Assembly (NCBI GenBank): GCA_964354135.1
Contig: CAYGZA010000064.1
Coordinates: forward strand, 1-23,552
Source of the DNA: CAYGZA01 sp964354135
GTDB lineage: Bacteria; Planctomycetota; Planctomycetia; Pirellulales; Thermoguttaceae
Reading direction: 5' to 3'
Length of the DNA: 23,552 bases
The translations under genes and the position numbers were made by a program. The notes beneath the pieces are model-generated. The model did no database searches. It worked only from the letters and a program-made list of their open reading frames with translations, and was not told the origin of the DNA. Position 1 is the stretch's first letter. The number at the start of each line of letters is the position of its first letter. Shown piece after piece: positions 8,493 through 16,123 of the stretch.

Positions 8493-8762
8493 ATGGACAA
8501 CAAAGAGGAGATTCTGAGGAAGGTGGCCGCCGGGGAGCTTCCGGTGCAGGAGGCCTCCAAGCTGCTGGAGCAGCTCGAGCCGCCGCCACGGGGCAAGCTC
8601 TTCTGCAAGGTCAGCCCCAAGGGGGCCCTCAGCCTTTACGGACTCCAGCGCATGCCGGTGACGCTCTACATCGAGCAGTGGCAGCGGCTGCTGGACTTCT
8701 CCGCCGAGCTCCGCAAGTTCATGGGGGAGCACGATTCGGAGTTGAAGCGCAAGGAGCGCTAG
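8493..8762 (+). CDS. Small SHOCT-like N-terminal helix protein, 89 aa
   Basis: This short charged cytoplasmic protein opens with MDNKEEILRKVAAGELPVQE, a helical pattern like that of SHOCT-type or YvlB N-terminal short domains (a helix, an acidic turn, then a Leu-rich helix SKLLEQL). A beta-like middle (KLFCKVSPKGALSLYGLQRM) and an amphipathic C-terminal helix ending in Lys/Arg follow. The frame extends upstream to 8352, but ATG 8493 has GGAG 8 nt before it and begins the recognisable domain, so I use it. The function is unknown. It is flanked by the aldo/keto reductase (182 bp) and the GH2 gene (189 bp) on the same strand and may be its own unit. Confidence 0.7.
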   Translation: MDNKEEILRKVAAGELPVQEASKLLEQLEPPPRGKLFCKVSPKGALSLYGLQRMPVTLYIEQWQRLLDFSAELRKFMGEHDSELKRKER

Positions 8763-8951
8763 CGCCCCCTTGGCCCTCGCCTCACCCGTCCGATCGTGAC
8801 CCGGCGCAATCGGCCGCCGGCCTTGCCCGCGGCGTGACTTTCTTCCGGAGCACCCGCCGGGCTGCCTCGACCGGTCATTTCGGGCGCGGCGGGAAAGCCC
8901 GCCGGCCGAGCCGTGGATCGTGAGTCTGCTTCTGGGAGATGGGGGCCAACG

Positions 8952-11900
8952 ATGATGAGAAGTCTGAGCGTCCGGTGCCTCGTTGCGGCATTCCTGGTCT
9001 CGCGCCTGCCCTCCTCGGTCTCGGCCGCCGATCCGCGGCCGGTGGGCGTGATCGACCATCGCCTCGTTTCCCAGGAGAATTGGGTCCAACCCTGGAAGGC
9101 CGATTGGGAGGCCCCCAAGATCGTCGCCCTCCTGGAACGCCGCGGGGTCAAGGCCGCCGTCGTCGGCTTGGAGACCTTGAAGGACCTCGGCAAGCTCAAG
9201 TCCTACCGGGCGATCCTCATCCCCACCGACGAATGCTACCCGGACGAAGGGAGCCAAACCGGCCCGATCTCGCAGAACATCGCCGCCTACGTCCATTCCG
9301 GCGGCATCTTCGTCCTGCCCATGGGCGCGGCTCACTGCCGCTGGCGGGACACCCGCACGGGCGCGGTCAATCCGGGGTTCCAGGCGGGTCAGCCGGACTT
9401 CCTCGGGCTGTGGTGGCAGGTGGTCGGGGACCATGCCGGTCCGGGCCCGGGCCTGAAGCTCGCTCCGGCCGGCGAGAAGCTCGGGCTCCCCAAGCCCGAA
9501 CTGGCCAAGCCCGCGGCTACCTACGCCCGGGCGGCCACGCCGGTGGGCGAAGTCTACGTGACCAACGAGGCCGGCCAGCCCTGCCTGGTCGCAACCGATC
9601 TCGGCAGCGGCGCGGTCGTCCACTACACCGGCGGCCTGCCCTTGGGGCCGGACGTCCGGGACTGGCTGATCGCCTGCTATGCCGCGATCCTGAAATCCGG
9701 GCCGGACGTGGCCGCGGTCCGCGCGGCCCGGTTGATCAAGACCCGGGTTTACGACCTGGTCCCGGTGGCTGCCCGGGCCGAGGTCGGCGACGCCCAGGCC
9801 GCCGGCCGGGTCGCGCAGCAGATCACCTTGACCGGCCAGGGTGATTGGGAGTTGGCCGCGGCCGCCACCGACTTGTCTCCCAGCCCCGGCGACCTTTCGG
9901 GCCTCCCGTGGACCCGGGTCAAGCTGCCCAACACGGTCCAGCATGCCCTGTTTCAGGCCGGCAAAGTGCCAAACCCCTGGTATGCCGACAACTACAAGAA
10001 GCTCCAATCCATTCACAAGCAGGACTGGTACCTGCGGCGCAAGTTCCGCGTGCCCGCCGAGTGGCGCAATCGGCACGTCCGCCTTCGCTTCGACGGCCTC
10101 GACTACTTCGGCACCGTCTCGCTCGACGGCCAGCCTCTGGGCACCCACGAAGGCATGGCCGGCGGGCCGACCTTCGACATCACGGCCCGCGTCAAGCCGG
10201 GCCAGGAGCACGAGCTTTTGGTCCGGCTCCTCCACGAGACCGGCCCGCAAGACATGCCCTTCGCCGCGATGAAGGGCGACGTGATCAAGTCGATGGCCGT
10301 GGACGGGGCAAGCTACCAGTGGGGCAACCGCTTCCGCTCGATCGGGATCTGGCAGCCCGTCCGCCTCGTGGCCACGGGGCAAGCGTACCTCGAGGCCCCG
10401 CTGGTCCGCACCGACTCGTGCAGCGAGCGCAGCGCAGAGCTCTCGGCCCAGGTGACGATCACCAACGTCGGCTCGGCGCTTGCCGGCGTCGTCCGGGCGA
10501 GGATCGTCGATCTGAGGGCGAATCGGACCGTCTGGCAGGAAGAATCCCCGCAGGCGGTCCCCAGCGGGATCTCGTATTGGGAGCGGTCCATCTCGTTGAG
10601 CCGGCCCAACCTCTGGTGGCCCAACGGCCTGGGCGACCAGCCGCTCTATCGTTTGGAGATCGTCCTCCAGGTCGAGGCCCACGAGCTGGACGCGATTGGC
10701 ACCCGCTTCGGCATCCGGAAGCTCGAGCTGCGGCGCAATCCGGCCCCGGCCGATCGCCCGCGGTCGATCGGCTCGGTTTGGCATTCGACCGACCTCTTGG
10801 ACGTCGACATGATGCGGCGGGCGGACGAATCGTATCGGTTCCTCTTCGTGGTCAACGGCCGCCCGTTCTACGCCAAGGGGGTCTGCTGGCTCACCTCCGA
10901 CGACCTCCTGGCCCTGACGCCCGAGCGCGAAGGCTGGCTCGCCGAGGCCGCGCGGGCCTCCCACGTCAACCTCTTCCGCCTCAACGGCGGCTGCAATCTC
11001 TTTGAGACCGAGCAGTTCTACGACCTCTGCGATGAAAAGGGAATCCTCGTCTGGCAGGAATTGCCGCTCTGCTGGAACAGCGGGCACTTGGCCGGCCGCT
11101 CGGCCTGGCGCGACCAGCTCGTCCAAACCACCTTGCGGCTCCGGCAGCATCCGTCGCTGGCGGTCTACTGCGGAGGCAACGAGTTCCAGCCCTACGCGGC
11201 AGGCATTTCGCCGGTGCTCGGGCTGGCCCGGGAGATCTTCGCGGCCTATGACGACCGGCCCTTCCGCATGGCGTCGCCCGGCGGCGGAACGCACCATGCC
11301 TACGGGCAGTTCCCCGATCTCTACAGCGGCGACCCCAACTGGTACGCAAAGACGTACGACGCCGGCTACAACTTCATCTCCGAGTGGTCCTTCCCGGCGT
11401 TCGGCAACGTGTCGCTCCTGCGGCGGGTGGTGCCGGCGGAGGAGCTGGCCCGCGGCCCGGTCGGCCACGATTGGCAGAAGTTCATCCAGAGCCACCCGAT
11501 CCTCAAGGACCGCCACAGCGAGGTGGATTTCATCGGCAAGTACTCGTTCGCCAAGGGCTCCCGCTACGGCGACCTGGCCAAGGCGAGCATCCCCGAGTTC
11601 GTCGAGTACACGCAAATGGCCCAGGCCGAGGTCTACGGCTGCGCGTTTGAGCAGTGGCGGGCCCATTTCCCGCACGTGGGCGGCCAGACCGTCTGGACCT
11701 ACAACACGATGGGCCCCGTGTCGAGCTGGAACCTGATCGACTGGTTCGGCCAGCCCACGATCGCCTACTACGCCGCCAAGCGGGCCCACGAGCCGGCGCA
11801 CGTCATGGCCCGGACCGGCTTCTACTCGTGGGGCCCGGGCGACACATTCAAGGCCGAGGTGCTCGTCATCCGCGACGGGCCGGAACGCCTGGACGACGCC

Positions 11901-12545
11901 CGCGTTTCGGCCCGCCTGCTCGACCGCCACATGAAACCGCTCGCTCAAGAGACGTGGACCGTGAGCGTCCCCGGCCAGGGCAAGCCGAGCCCCGCGGGCC
12001 AGATCGCCTGGACGATCCCGCCGGACACGCCGGAAGGCTGCTTCTTCCTGGAGCTGACCTTCCGCGACGAAGCCGGAAGCCGCCTTTCCCGCCAGGCGTA
12101 TTGGCTCCGGGTGCTCAAGTCGCTGGCCGATCCGGAGGCCCGCAAGAAATGGCAGTCGGGCCCGGTGGCCGACCCGGTCTCGACGGCCGGTCCGTGGCTG
12201 AAGCCGCAGTTGGAGGGGCTTCCCACGGCGCTGGAAGCCAGGGTCCTTTCGGCCCGTCCGCTCTCCGCGGACGAGGCGGAGGTGAAGGTCGAGGTCCGCA
12301 ACGCCGGCCCGCGCCCGGCATATCCGGTGCGTCTGGCGCTCCAGCCCGATGCGTACCCGGTGCTTTGGAGCGACAATTACTTCTGGCTCGCCGAAGGCGA
12401 GACCGTGACGGTGACCGGCACCGTGCGGCTCAACATGAAGGGGCTCGACCCGGTCGGCAATCCGCCGCCGGCCAAACTCGGCGACCTGACCGTGCAGGTC
12501 TCCGCCTGGAATGCCCCGGCGGCGAGCGTCAAACCCGGCAAGTAA
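8952..12545 (+). CDS. Secreted GH2-family glycoside hydrolase with extra N-terminal domain
   Basis: The 1197-aa product begins MMRSLSVRCLVAAFLV, a Sec signal peptide probably cut after SVSA or SVSAA; I prefer ATG 8952 to GTG 8913 because it places the signal at the N-terminus. Residues about 27-250 form an extra alpha/beta domain (YRAILIPTDECYP, YVHSGGIFVLPMGAAH) resembling a class I amidotransferase/flavodoxin-like fold. The GH2 modules follow: sugar-binding jelly roll (about 340-510, with WYLRRKFRVP and LRFDGLDYFGTVSLDG), an Ig-like domain (about 520-640), a TIM barrel (about 650-930), and C-terminal beta domains. The acid/base is Glu744 in YCGGNEFQ and the likely nucleophile is Glu811 in FISEWSF. 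Overall it resembles the beta-mannosidase/exo-glucosaminidase branch, but the substrate cannot be fixed. It is probably transcribed alone. Confidence 0.9.
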   Translation: MMRSLSVRCLVAAFLVSRLPSSVSAADPRPVGVIDHRLVSQENWVQPWKADWEAPKIVALLERRGVKAAVVGLETLKDLGKLKSYRAILIPTDECYPDEGSQTGPISQNIAAYVHSGGIFVLPMGAAHCRWRDTRTGAVNPGFQAGQPDFLGLWWQVVGDHAGPGPGLKLAPAGEKLGLPKPELAKPAATYARAATPVGEVYVTNEAGQPCLVATDLGSGAVVHYTGGLPLGPDVRDWLIACYAAILKSGPDVAAVRAARLIKTRVYDLVPVAARAEVGDAQAAGRVAQQITLTGQGDWELAAAATDLSPSPGDLSGLPWTRVKLPNTVQHALFQAGKVPNPWYADNYKKLQSIHKQDWYLRRKFRVPAEWRNRHVRLRFDGLDYFGTVSLDGQPLGTHEGMAGGPTFDITARVKPGQEHELLVRLLHETGPQDMPFAAMKGDVIKSMAVDGASYQWGNRFRSIGIWQPVRLVATGQAYLEAPLVRTDSCSERSAELSAQVTITNVGSALAGVVRARIVDLRANRTVWQEESPQAVPSGISYWERSISLSRPNLWWPNGLGDQPLYRLEIVLQVEAHELDAIGTRFGIRKLELRRNPAPADRPRSIGSVWHSTDLLDVDMMRRADESYRFLFVVNGRPFYAKGVCWLTSDDLLALTPEREGWLAEAARASHVNLFRLNGGCNLFETEQFYDLCDEKGILVWQELPLCWNSGHLAGRSAWRDQLVQTTLRLRQHPSLAVYCGGNEFQPYAAGISPVLGLAREIFAAYDDRPFRMASPGGGTHHAYGQFPDLYSGDPNWYAKTYDAGYNFISEWSFPAFGNVSLLRRVVPAEELARGPVGHDWQKFIQSHPILKDRHSEVDFIGKYSFAKGSRYGDLAKASIPEFVEYTQMAQAEVYGCAFEQWRAHFPHVGGQTVWTYNTMGPVSSWNLIDWFGQPTIAYYAAKRAHEPAHVMARTGFYSWGPGDTFKAEVLVIRDGPERLDDARVSARLLDRHMKPLAQETWTVSVPGQGKPSPAGQIAWTIPPDTPEGCFFLELTFRDEAGSRLSRQAYWLRVLKSLADPEARKKWQSGPVADPVSTAGPWLKPQLEGLPTALEARVLSARPLSADEAEVKVEVRNAGPRPAYPVRLALQPDAYPVLWSDNYFWLAEGETVTVTGTVRLNMKGLDPVGNPPPAKLGDLTVQVSAWNAPAASVKPGK

Positions 12546-12672
12546 CCCAGGAAGCCGCGACCGCTCCCCGCGCTCGGCGCAGTCGAATCGTTCCAAGTCG
12601 CACTTAAACCGGTCCCGTCCTGGCGTGGTGCAGCCCGGCGACGAAGAAGGTCCCTAACACCTCTTAATTCCA

Positions 12673-12876
12673 CTACCACAAGCGAGAAACGCCGTACTGG
12701 TCGAAGACGGGATCGGCGCTGACCAACGGCAGCCCTTCAACCATTGCCTGGGCAATCAACAATCGGTCGAAAGGGTCTCGATGGTGTGGAACCAGGCCCT
12801 CGACCATCGTTGCGTGGTCCGGGTCGTCCCAAAAGAACCAGAGCATCGTGTGCGTGTCGAGCAGCAAGCCCGTCAT
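12673..12876 (-). pseudogene. Internally deleted PIN-domain (VapC-type) toxin remnant
   Basis: The 67-aa product begins with a PIN N-terminus (LLLDTHTMLWFFWDDP) and ends with a normal PIN C-terminus (HHRDPFDRLLIAQA, then VSADPVF and a final RLW). Full-length VapC-like toxins of this type are about 125-135 aa, so roughly 60 residues are missing in frame between DDP (about residue 19) and DHATMVEGL. The lost part would include the central acidic residue of the Mg2+ site and most of the core helices. Asp7 and the Asp of RDPFDR remain, but nuclease activity is unlikely. The start ATG overlaps the antitoxin stop by 4 nt (12873-12876), the usual TA arrangement. It could instead be a live minimal protein, because the frame is intact. 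Confidence 0.75.
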
Positions 12877-13103
12877 TCCATGTACTCCCGAAACTCTTCG
12901 AGCGGAGCATCAAAGTCGGGAGCCATCCAATGCTTGACGTCTTTCGCGCTGCCCGCCGTGCAGGGCCATTGGCTTGCGCGACTCCGCGTCAACGTCGCCA
13001 GCGGTTCGCCGTTCTGGACGATGACCAGTTGTTCGCCCGGGTTCAGCCCGGAAATGATCTCCCGCAAGTGGGCCTTGGCATCGTCAAGATTCACAGTCGC
13101 CAT
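12873..13103 (-). CDS. Phd/YefM-type antitoxin
   Basis: The 76-aa product MATVNLDDAKAHLREIIS... matches the Phd/YefM antitoxin pattern: an N-terminal beta-helix DNA-binding part (residues 1-50, with GEQLVIVQNGEPLATLT) and a C-terminal toxin-binding tail (DFDAPLEEFREYME). ATG 13103 is preceded by AGAGG with a 9-nt gap; an upstream in-frame start at 13124 adds only MHERLRI and has no better site. It appears full length, in contrast to its partner at 12673-12876. Antitoxins of this family repress their own operon. A TATAAT box lies about 35 nt upstream. Confidence 0.88.
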   Translation of the reverse strand: MATVNLDDAKAHLREIISGLNPGEQLVIVQNGEPLATLTRSRASQWPCTAGSAKDVKHWMAPDFDAPLEEFREYME

Positions 13104-13137
13104 GATTCGCAACCTCTCGTGCAAACCCTCAAGCCGT

Positions 13138-13143
13138 ATTATA
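13138..13143 (-). promoter_or_regulatory. TATAAT -10 box of the antitoxin operon
   Basis: The minus strand reads GTATAATAC here, with a consensus TATAAT at 13143-13138, giving a leader of roughly 28 nt before ATG 13103. The box sits inside the 9-base near-palindrome GTATTATAC, a possible operator half. The -35 region (about 13161-13166) is poor, consistent with an autoregulated promoter but not proof of one. Confidence 0.4.
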
Positions 13144-13256
13144 CGCTGCCCCTTGGGGTCGGCCTAGTCGACGGCAACGGGGCGGAACGGGCGTCAGGAA
13201 CCGTTTTCGGACCAAACCGTCGAAAGACCGCTACTCTCACCGGCCTCCAGCGCCCA

Positions 13257-14249
13257 TTACTTCTCCACCACCCAGATGTTGCGGAAGCGGACCGGGTTGC
13301 CGTGGTCCTGGAGGTAGATCGGCCCGGGCTCGGGGCCTTCCTTGCCGAGGATCGCCCCGACGGTCGTGTGGGGCACTTCGACGTTCTCGTGGATCAGCAC
13401 GCCATTGTGCTTGACCGTCATCTTGGCGCTGTTGACTTTCTTACCGTCCTTGAACTCGGCGGCGGTGAAGTCGACGTCGTAGGTCTGCCACGCCAGCGGC
13501 GGCAGGCACATATTGACCTTGGGTCGGGCGACCTTGTAGATCCCGCCGCACTCGTTGTCCTCACCCTCCTGGCCGAAGGAATCGAGGATCTGGACCTCAT
13601 AGCGGCCCTGGGCGTAGAAGCCGCTGTTGCCCCGGCCCTGGCCGCGGTCGTACGGCTGGAAAGGCAGGCGGAACTCCAAGTGGAGCTTGAAGCTCTGGAA
13701 AAGCTGCTTGCTGCGGACCTCGACCATGAGCAGTCCGTCGTCGGTCATGCGGCCCTTGGCGAGCTTGTCGGTCGAGGTGCCGTCGAAGAGGACCACGGCC
13801 CCGTCGGGCGGCTTCTGGCCGAGCGTGGGGCTCTTCCGCTCGACTTTCTTGAACGTCGCAAGGACCTTGTCGCCGTCCTTGAGACTGAGCTTGCCGTCGC
13901 TGAGTGTGGCGGACAAGTTGCTGTCCGGGACCTTGAAGGTCACGACGCCGTCCTTGAGCTCTCCTGCGACGGCATCGTTGCGCTGCTCATCCCAGCCGTC
14001 GCCGGGAAGCCCGCCCTGGTATCCCGCGCCGCGAAACTTCCCGTCGCCCAGGGCAATCACTTGGGCCCCGTGTTTGACTTCTCCGCTGTCCGTCGTGGCC
14101 GTGCCGACGTATTCGCCTTGAAAGGCGAAATCGGGGCCGGCCTTGGCAGGATCCGTGAAGACCTTCTGCCGATCGGCCGCCAGACAGCTCACTCCCAACG
14201 CCAGCAACAGGGCCGGCGCCCCCCACAAAGCGCGTGTGTTGTGCAACAT
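13257..14249 (-). CDS. Secreted DUF1080 / 3-keto-disaccharide hydrolase-domain protein
   Basis: The 330-aa product starts with a Sec signal (MLHNTRALWGAPALLLALGV, cut near LAA-DR). Residues about 30-140 form a beta-rich N-terminal region (GEYVGTATTDSGEVKHGAQV) that I do not recognise. Residues about 150-328 are a DUF1080 jelly roll with its signature pieces: VVLFDGTS (152-159), RGNSGFY (206-212), YEVQILDS (217-224) and IYLQDHGNPVRFRNIWV (311-327). Members characterised to date act on 3-keto-glycosides, and the family is strongly expanded in planctomycetes. GGAGG sits 8 nt before ATG 14249. It is a single gene here, between the damaged TA pair and the DUF4160/DUF2442 pair. The natural substrate is not evident. 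Confidence 0.9.
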   Translation of the reverse strand: MLHNTRALWGAPALLLALGVSCLAADRQKVFTDPAKAGPDFAFQGEYVGTATTDSGEVKHGAQVIALGDGKFRGAGYQGGLPGDGWDEQRNDAVAGELKDGVVTFKVPDSNLSATLSDGKLSLKDGDKVLATFKKVERKSPTLGQKPPDGAVVLFDGTSTDKLAKGRMTDDGLLMVEVRSKQLFQSFKLHLEFRLPFQPYDRGQGRGNSGFYAQGRYEVQILDSFGQEGEDNECGGIYKVARPKVNMCLPPLAWQTYDVDFTAAEFKDGKKVNSAKMTVKHNGVLIHENVEVPHTTVGAILGKEGPEPGPIYLQDHGNPVRFRNIWVVEK

Positions 14250-14378
14250 CGTTTCAGCCTCCAGACACTCGGCAAAACACGAAATTCAAGAAAGCGGCAT
14301 CAGTTACCGTGACTCGGTAGCGTGACGCTATTCTGAGCTGCCGGACGCCGCTTGGCAAGAGGCGCGGGGTGCAGCCTC

Positions 14379-14444
14379 GTAGGCTGGGGCGGCAGCCCCA
14401 GCTTCTGCTCGACCTACGTGGCCGCTTGGGCTGCCGCCCCAGCC
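14379..14444. repeat. GTAG-led palindromic repeat, copy 2, with inverted partner
   Basis: GTAG at 14379-14382 leads into GCTGGGGC (14383-14390), a 4-base loop and GCCCCAGC (14395-14402). In addition, 14382-14398 is perfectly inverted at 14428-14444 (17 bp), so either two local hairpins or one large stem could form. It lies in the 206-bp gap between the DUF1080 start and the DUF2442 stop. This looks like two units in opposite orientation, a REPIN-like doublet. Confidence 0.7.
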
Positions 14445-14455
14445 CATAACTTGGT

Positions 14456-14752
14456 TCAACTCGGTCGAACGGTATCCCGGTTGCCGCGGCCCGCAACCGG
14501 GTGCAGCGGCTCGCCCGCGGCCTCCCCAATTTCGTAGAGGAAATCCGGGGAGAAGTCTGCGCCATTGGGCCAGACTACGGTGTCGATGTCCCGGTTTACC
14601 TGAAACTGCCGGAAGCGAGACAGGTCCCTCAAGGGCTCGAAAACCGGTCCATCCAAGTGCGGCGACAGGTCAACCACCCGGACATCGTCGTTGTCAAACC
14701 GGATCTTCAGCCGGTACCCATCGAGATAAGACGCATCGACGACGTATCGCAC
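14456..14752 (-). CDS. DUF2442 protein
   Basis: The 98-aa product contains the DUF2442 pattern: LDGYRLKIRFDNDDVRVVDL, then SPHLDGPVFEPLRD, and the ending VVWPNGADFSPDFLYEIG. I start it at GTG 14752 because AGGAG stands 7 nt upstream; a TTG at 14770 would add six residues and place that ribosome site inside the gene. About 20 residues after the domain (EPLHPVAGRGNRDTV) look like a non-conserved tail. It follows the DUF4160 gene by 10 nt, so the two are co-transcribed. These two domain families recur as neighbours and have been suspected to be a toxin-antitoxin-like pair; the biochemical role is not established here. Confidence 0.85.
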   Translation of the reverse strand: MRYVVDASYLDGYRLKIRFDNDDVRVVDLSPHLDGPVFEPLRDLSRFRQFQVNRDIDTVVWPNGADFSPDFLYEIGEAAGEPLHPVAGRGNRDTVRPS

Positions 14753-14762
14753 GTTCTTACTC

Positions 14763-15023
14763 CTAAACAAGCGGCTCGATTCCGTGCAACTCCTCTCGCC
14801 GTTCCGCCCGGCGCCAGTTCTCCATCAGTTCCTCCCGGTGTTGGAACGCCCATTCCAGCACCAGAGACACAACGCGTTGCGGAAGCCTCCCTTCGATCAG
14901 TCTCAAGTCTTCGATCGAGAAGGCCGCCCTTTGGCCCGCGTACTTGGCGTGGAAATGGGGCGACCCATGCTCTTTGAAGTACATGGCGATGACAACACCC
15001 AGGAACCTGCTGATCTCGGGCAT
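14763..15023 (-). CDS. DUF4160 protein
   Basis: The 86-aa product opens MPEISRFLGVVIAMYFKEHG and contains the DUF4160 hallmark SPHFHAKY (21-28), followed by an acidic helix (FSIEDLRLIEGRLP) and the helix LVLEWAFQHREELMENW. The conserved HFH cluster could bind metal or act in catalysis; this is an inference. ATG 15023 begins the domain, whereas the open frame to 15278 adds only arginine/serine-rich non-domain sequence. AAAGG lies about 6 nt before ATG. It is first in a two-gene unit with DUF2442. Confidence 0.88.
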   Translation of the reverse strand: MPEISRFLGVVIAMYFKEHGSPHFHAKYAGQRAAFSIEDLRLIEGRLPQRVVSLVLEWAFQHREELMENWRRAERREELHGIEPLV

Positions 15024-15073
15024 GGTAGCCTTTCTCCGGGCCGGGCGCTCGACCCCTGATTCTCCCGCAACAC

Positions 15074-15101
15074 CGTATAGCATCATTCTACTCTCACGCA
15101 A
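15074..15101 (-). promoter_or_regulatory. Promoter candidate for the DUF4160/DUF2442 pair
   Basis: On the minus strand TTGCGT (15101-15096) and TATACG (15079-15074) are 16 bp apart and about 50 nt upstream of ATG 15023. Each hexamer keeps its most conserved half, so the call is tentative. Confidence 0.35.
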
Positions 15102-15129
15102 CCGGCACTGGGAGAGCCCCGGCAGCCTT

Positions 15130-15152
15130 GTAGGCTGTGGCGCAGCCGCAGC
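15130..15152. repeat. GTAG-led palindromic repeat, copy 3
   Basis: After GTAG, the arms GCTGTGGC (15134-15141) and GCCGCAGC (15145-15152) pair at 7 of 8 positions, with the odd pair being G-U compatible in RNA. It lies between the DUF4160 gene and the stop of the membrane-protein gene at 15202. Paired changes relative to copies 1 and 2 (GGGG/CCCC to GTGG/CCGC) are compatible with selection on stem structure. Confidence 0.6.
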
Positions 15153-15201
15153 TTGTGTATGCGCTCTGCTGCCGCGAGGGCTGGATGCGGACAGAGCGTC
15201 C

Positions 15202-15990
15202 CTACGTTTGACGTTTGAATGTGATTTCACCGTTCGGTCGCGATGAGACGACAAACTCCACGGTGTCCGGGTGAGCATTCATCGCAGTGGCGGTCACGCG
15301 CAAGCGGTAGTTTGCGCGGGGAGTCTTGAAGGTGCCCGGTTGGCCCGCTGTGTCGTATCCGTCGATCGTGTAGTACATGCCTCCTTTTTCGGCGCGGAGA
15401 AGGATCACTTCCGCTGAGTCACCCTGATGCAGAGAGAATCCGGGGTTCTCCCGAACCACCTGCAAACGGAGTGCATTGAACTGGGTCGAATATGGAGAAG
15501 CGAGCTTCTTCTTCGTTAGGGGAACTAAGCGCTCCAGCTTCACCCGAACACGGTGGGCGCCACCCGGCCCAGGGTTTCTGACGAGAATCCGTACCTCAGT
15601 ATCCCCGTTAGGATGGCGTGTAAAATGACTGCCCGGCTCATACTGCATTTCCAGTCTAGGTCGCGCCTGGCCGGATAGGGTTTCTTTCAAATCCTGCTTC
15701 AGGTCGATGCATTCGGCCTCTAACCTCGCGATCGCCGCGCGGCCGGTATCCTCCGTCTCGGAGTACTTGTCGTACACTGCTGTTAGAAACAAGTGGAGCG
15801 CTACCAGAATGATTGGCAACCATGCCCAACGCGGGTTCACGCCTTCCCATCCCAGGAGCCTCTTGCCCAAGGGCTCGCTCAACAGAAGAACAAGGAACAC
15901 CGCAGCAGCTATGCCGCTCTCGACCAGATGCACAGCCCTTCCAAATGACGCGATCATCTGGCCGAGAACACTGCGATAGAACCGCCACAT
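15202..15990 (-). CDS. Two-helix membrane protein of unknown function
   Basis: The 262-aa product is not recognised. Two hydrophobic helices are visible at about 24-41 (SGIAAAVFLVLLLSEPLG) and 55-73 (RWAWLPIILVALHLFLTAVY), followed by a charged helical stretch (about 78-108, coiled-coil-like) and a beta-rich C-terminal domain (about 110-262) on the same side as both termini, most simply the cytoplasm. GGGAGG stands 6 nt before ATG 15990. Its base composition is lower than its neighbours: one sampled line (15361-15420) is 55% GC against 68% in a sampled line of the GH2 gene (10081-10140). This suggests recent acquisition or relaxed constraint. It is a single gene flanked by palindromic repeats on both sides. 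Confidence 0.75.
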   Translation of the reverse strand: MWRFYRSVLGQMIASFGRAVHLVESGIAAAVFLVLLLSEPLGKRLLGWEGVNPRWAWLPIILVALHLFLTAVYDKYSETEDTGRAAIARLEAECIDLKQDLKETLSGQARPRLEMQYEPGSHFTRHPNGDTEVRILVRNPGPGGAHRVRVKLERLVPLTKKKLASPYSTQFNALRLQVVRENPGFSLHQGDSAEVILLRAEKGGMYYTIDGYDTAGQPGTFKTPRANYRLRVTATAMNAHPDTVEFVVSSRPNGEITFKRQT

Positions 15991-16096
15991 TACGCGCCTC
16001 CCATTGCAGCTCGGTCGTGCAACGCCGGACGTACGTCACTATTCAGCCTTCTGCCCTGGGGCAGTAGCCGCGGGCTCTGCGTGTTCTCCCCGGGGC

Positions 16097-16120
16097 GCTG
16101 GGGCTGGCGTCCCAGTCTAC
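16097..16120. repeat. GTAG-led palindromic repeat, copy 4 (inverted)
   Basis: Read on the minus strand from 16120, this is GTAGACTGGGACGCCAGCCC and four further bases (CAGC), the same layout as copies 1-3 with one substituted arm base. It lies immediately downstream of the CoA-ligase stop (16124), where it could act as a 3' stem-loop for that transcript. Confidence 0.6.
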
Positions 16121-16123
16121 GGG

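Noticed and set aside
8445..12596. 1383-codon open frame on the minus strand
   Set aside because: Antisense to the GH2 gene, whose plus-strand product has clear signal peptide and catalytic motifs; the antisense product has no recognisable domain.
12744..14312. 522-codon plus-strand open frame
   Set aside because: Antisense to the TA pair and the DUF1080 gene; no domain and no ribosome site.
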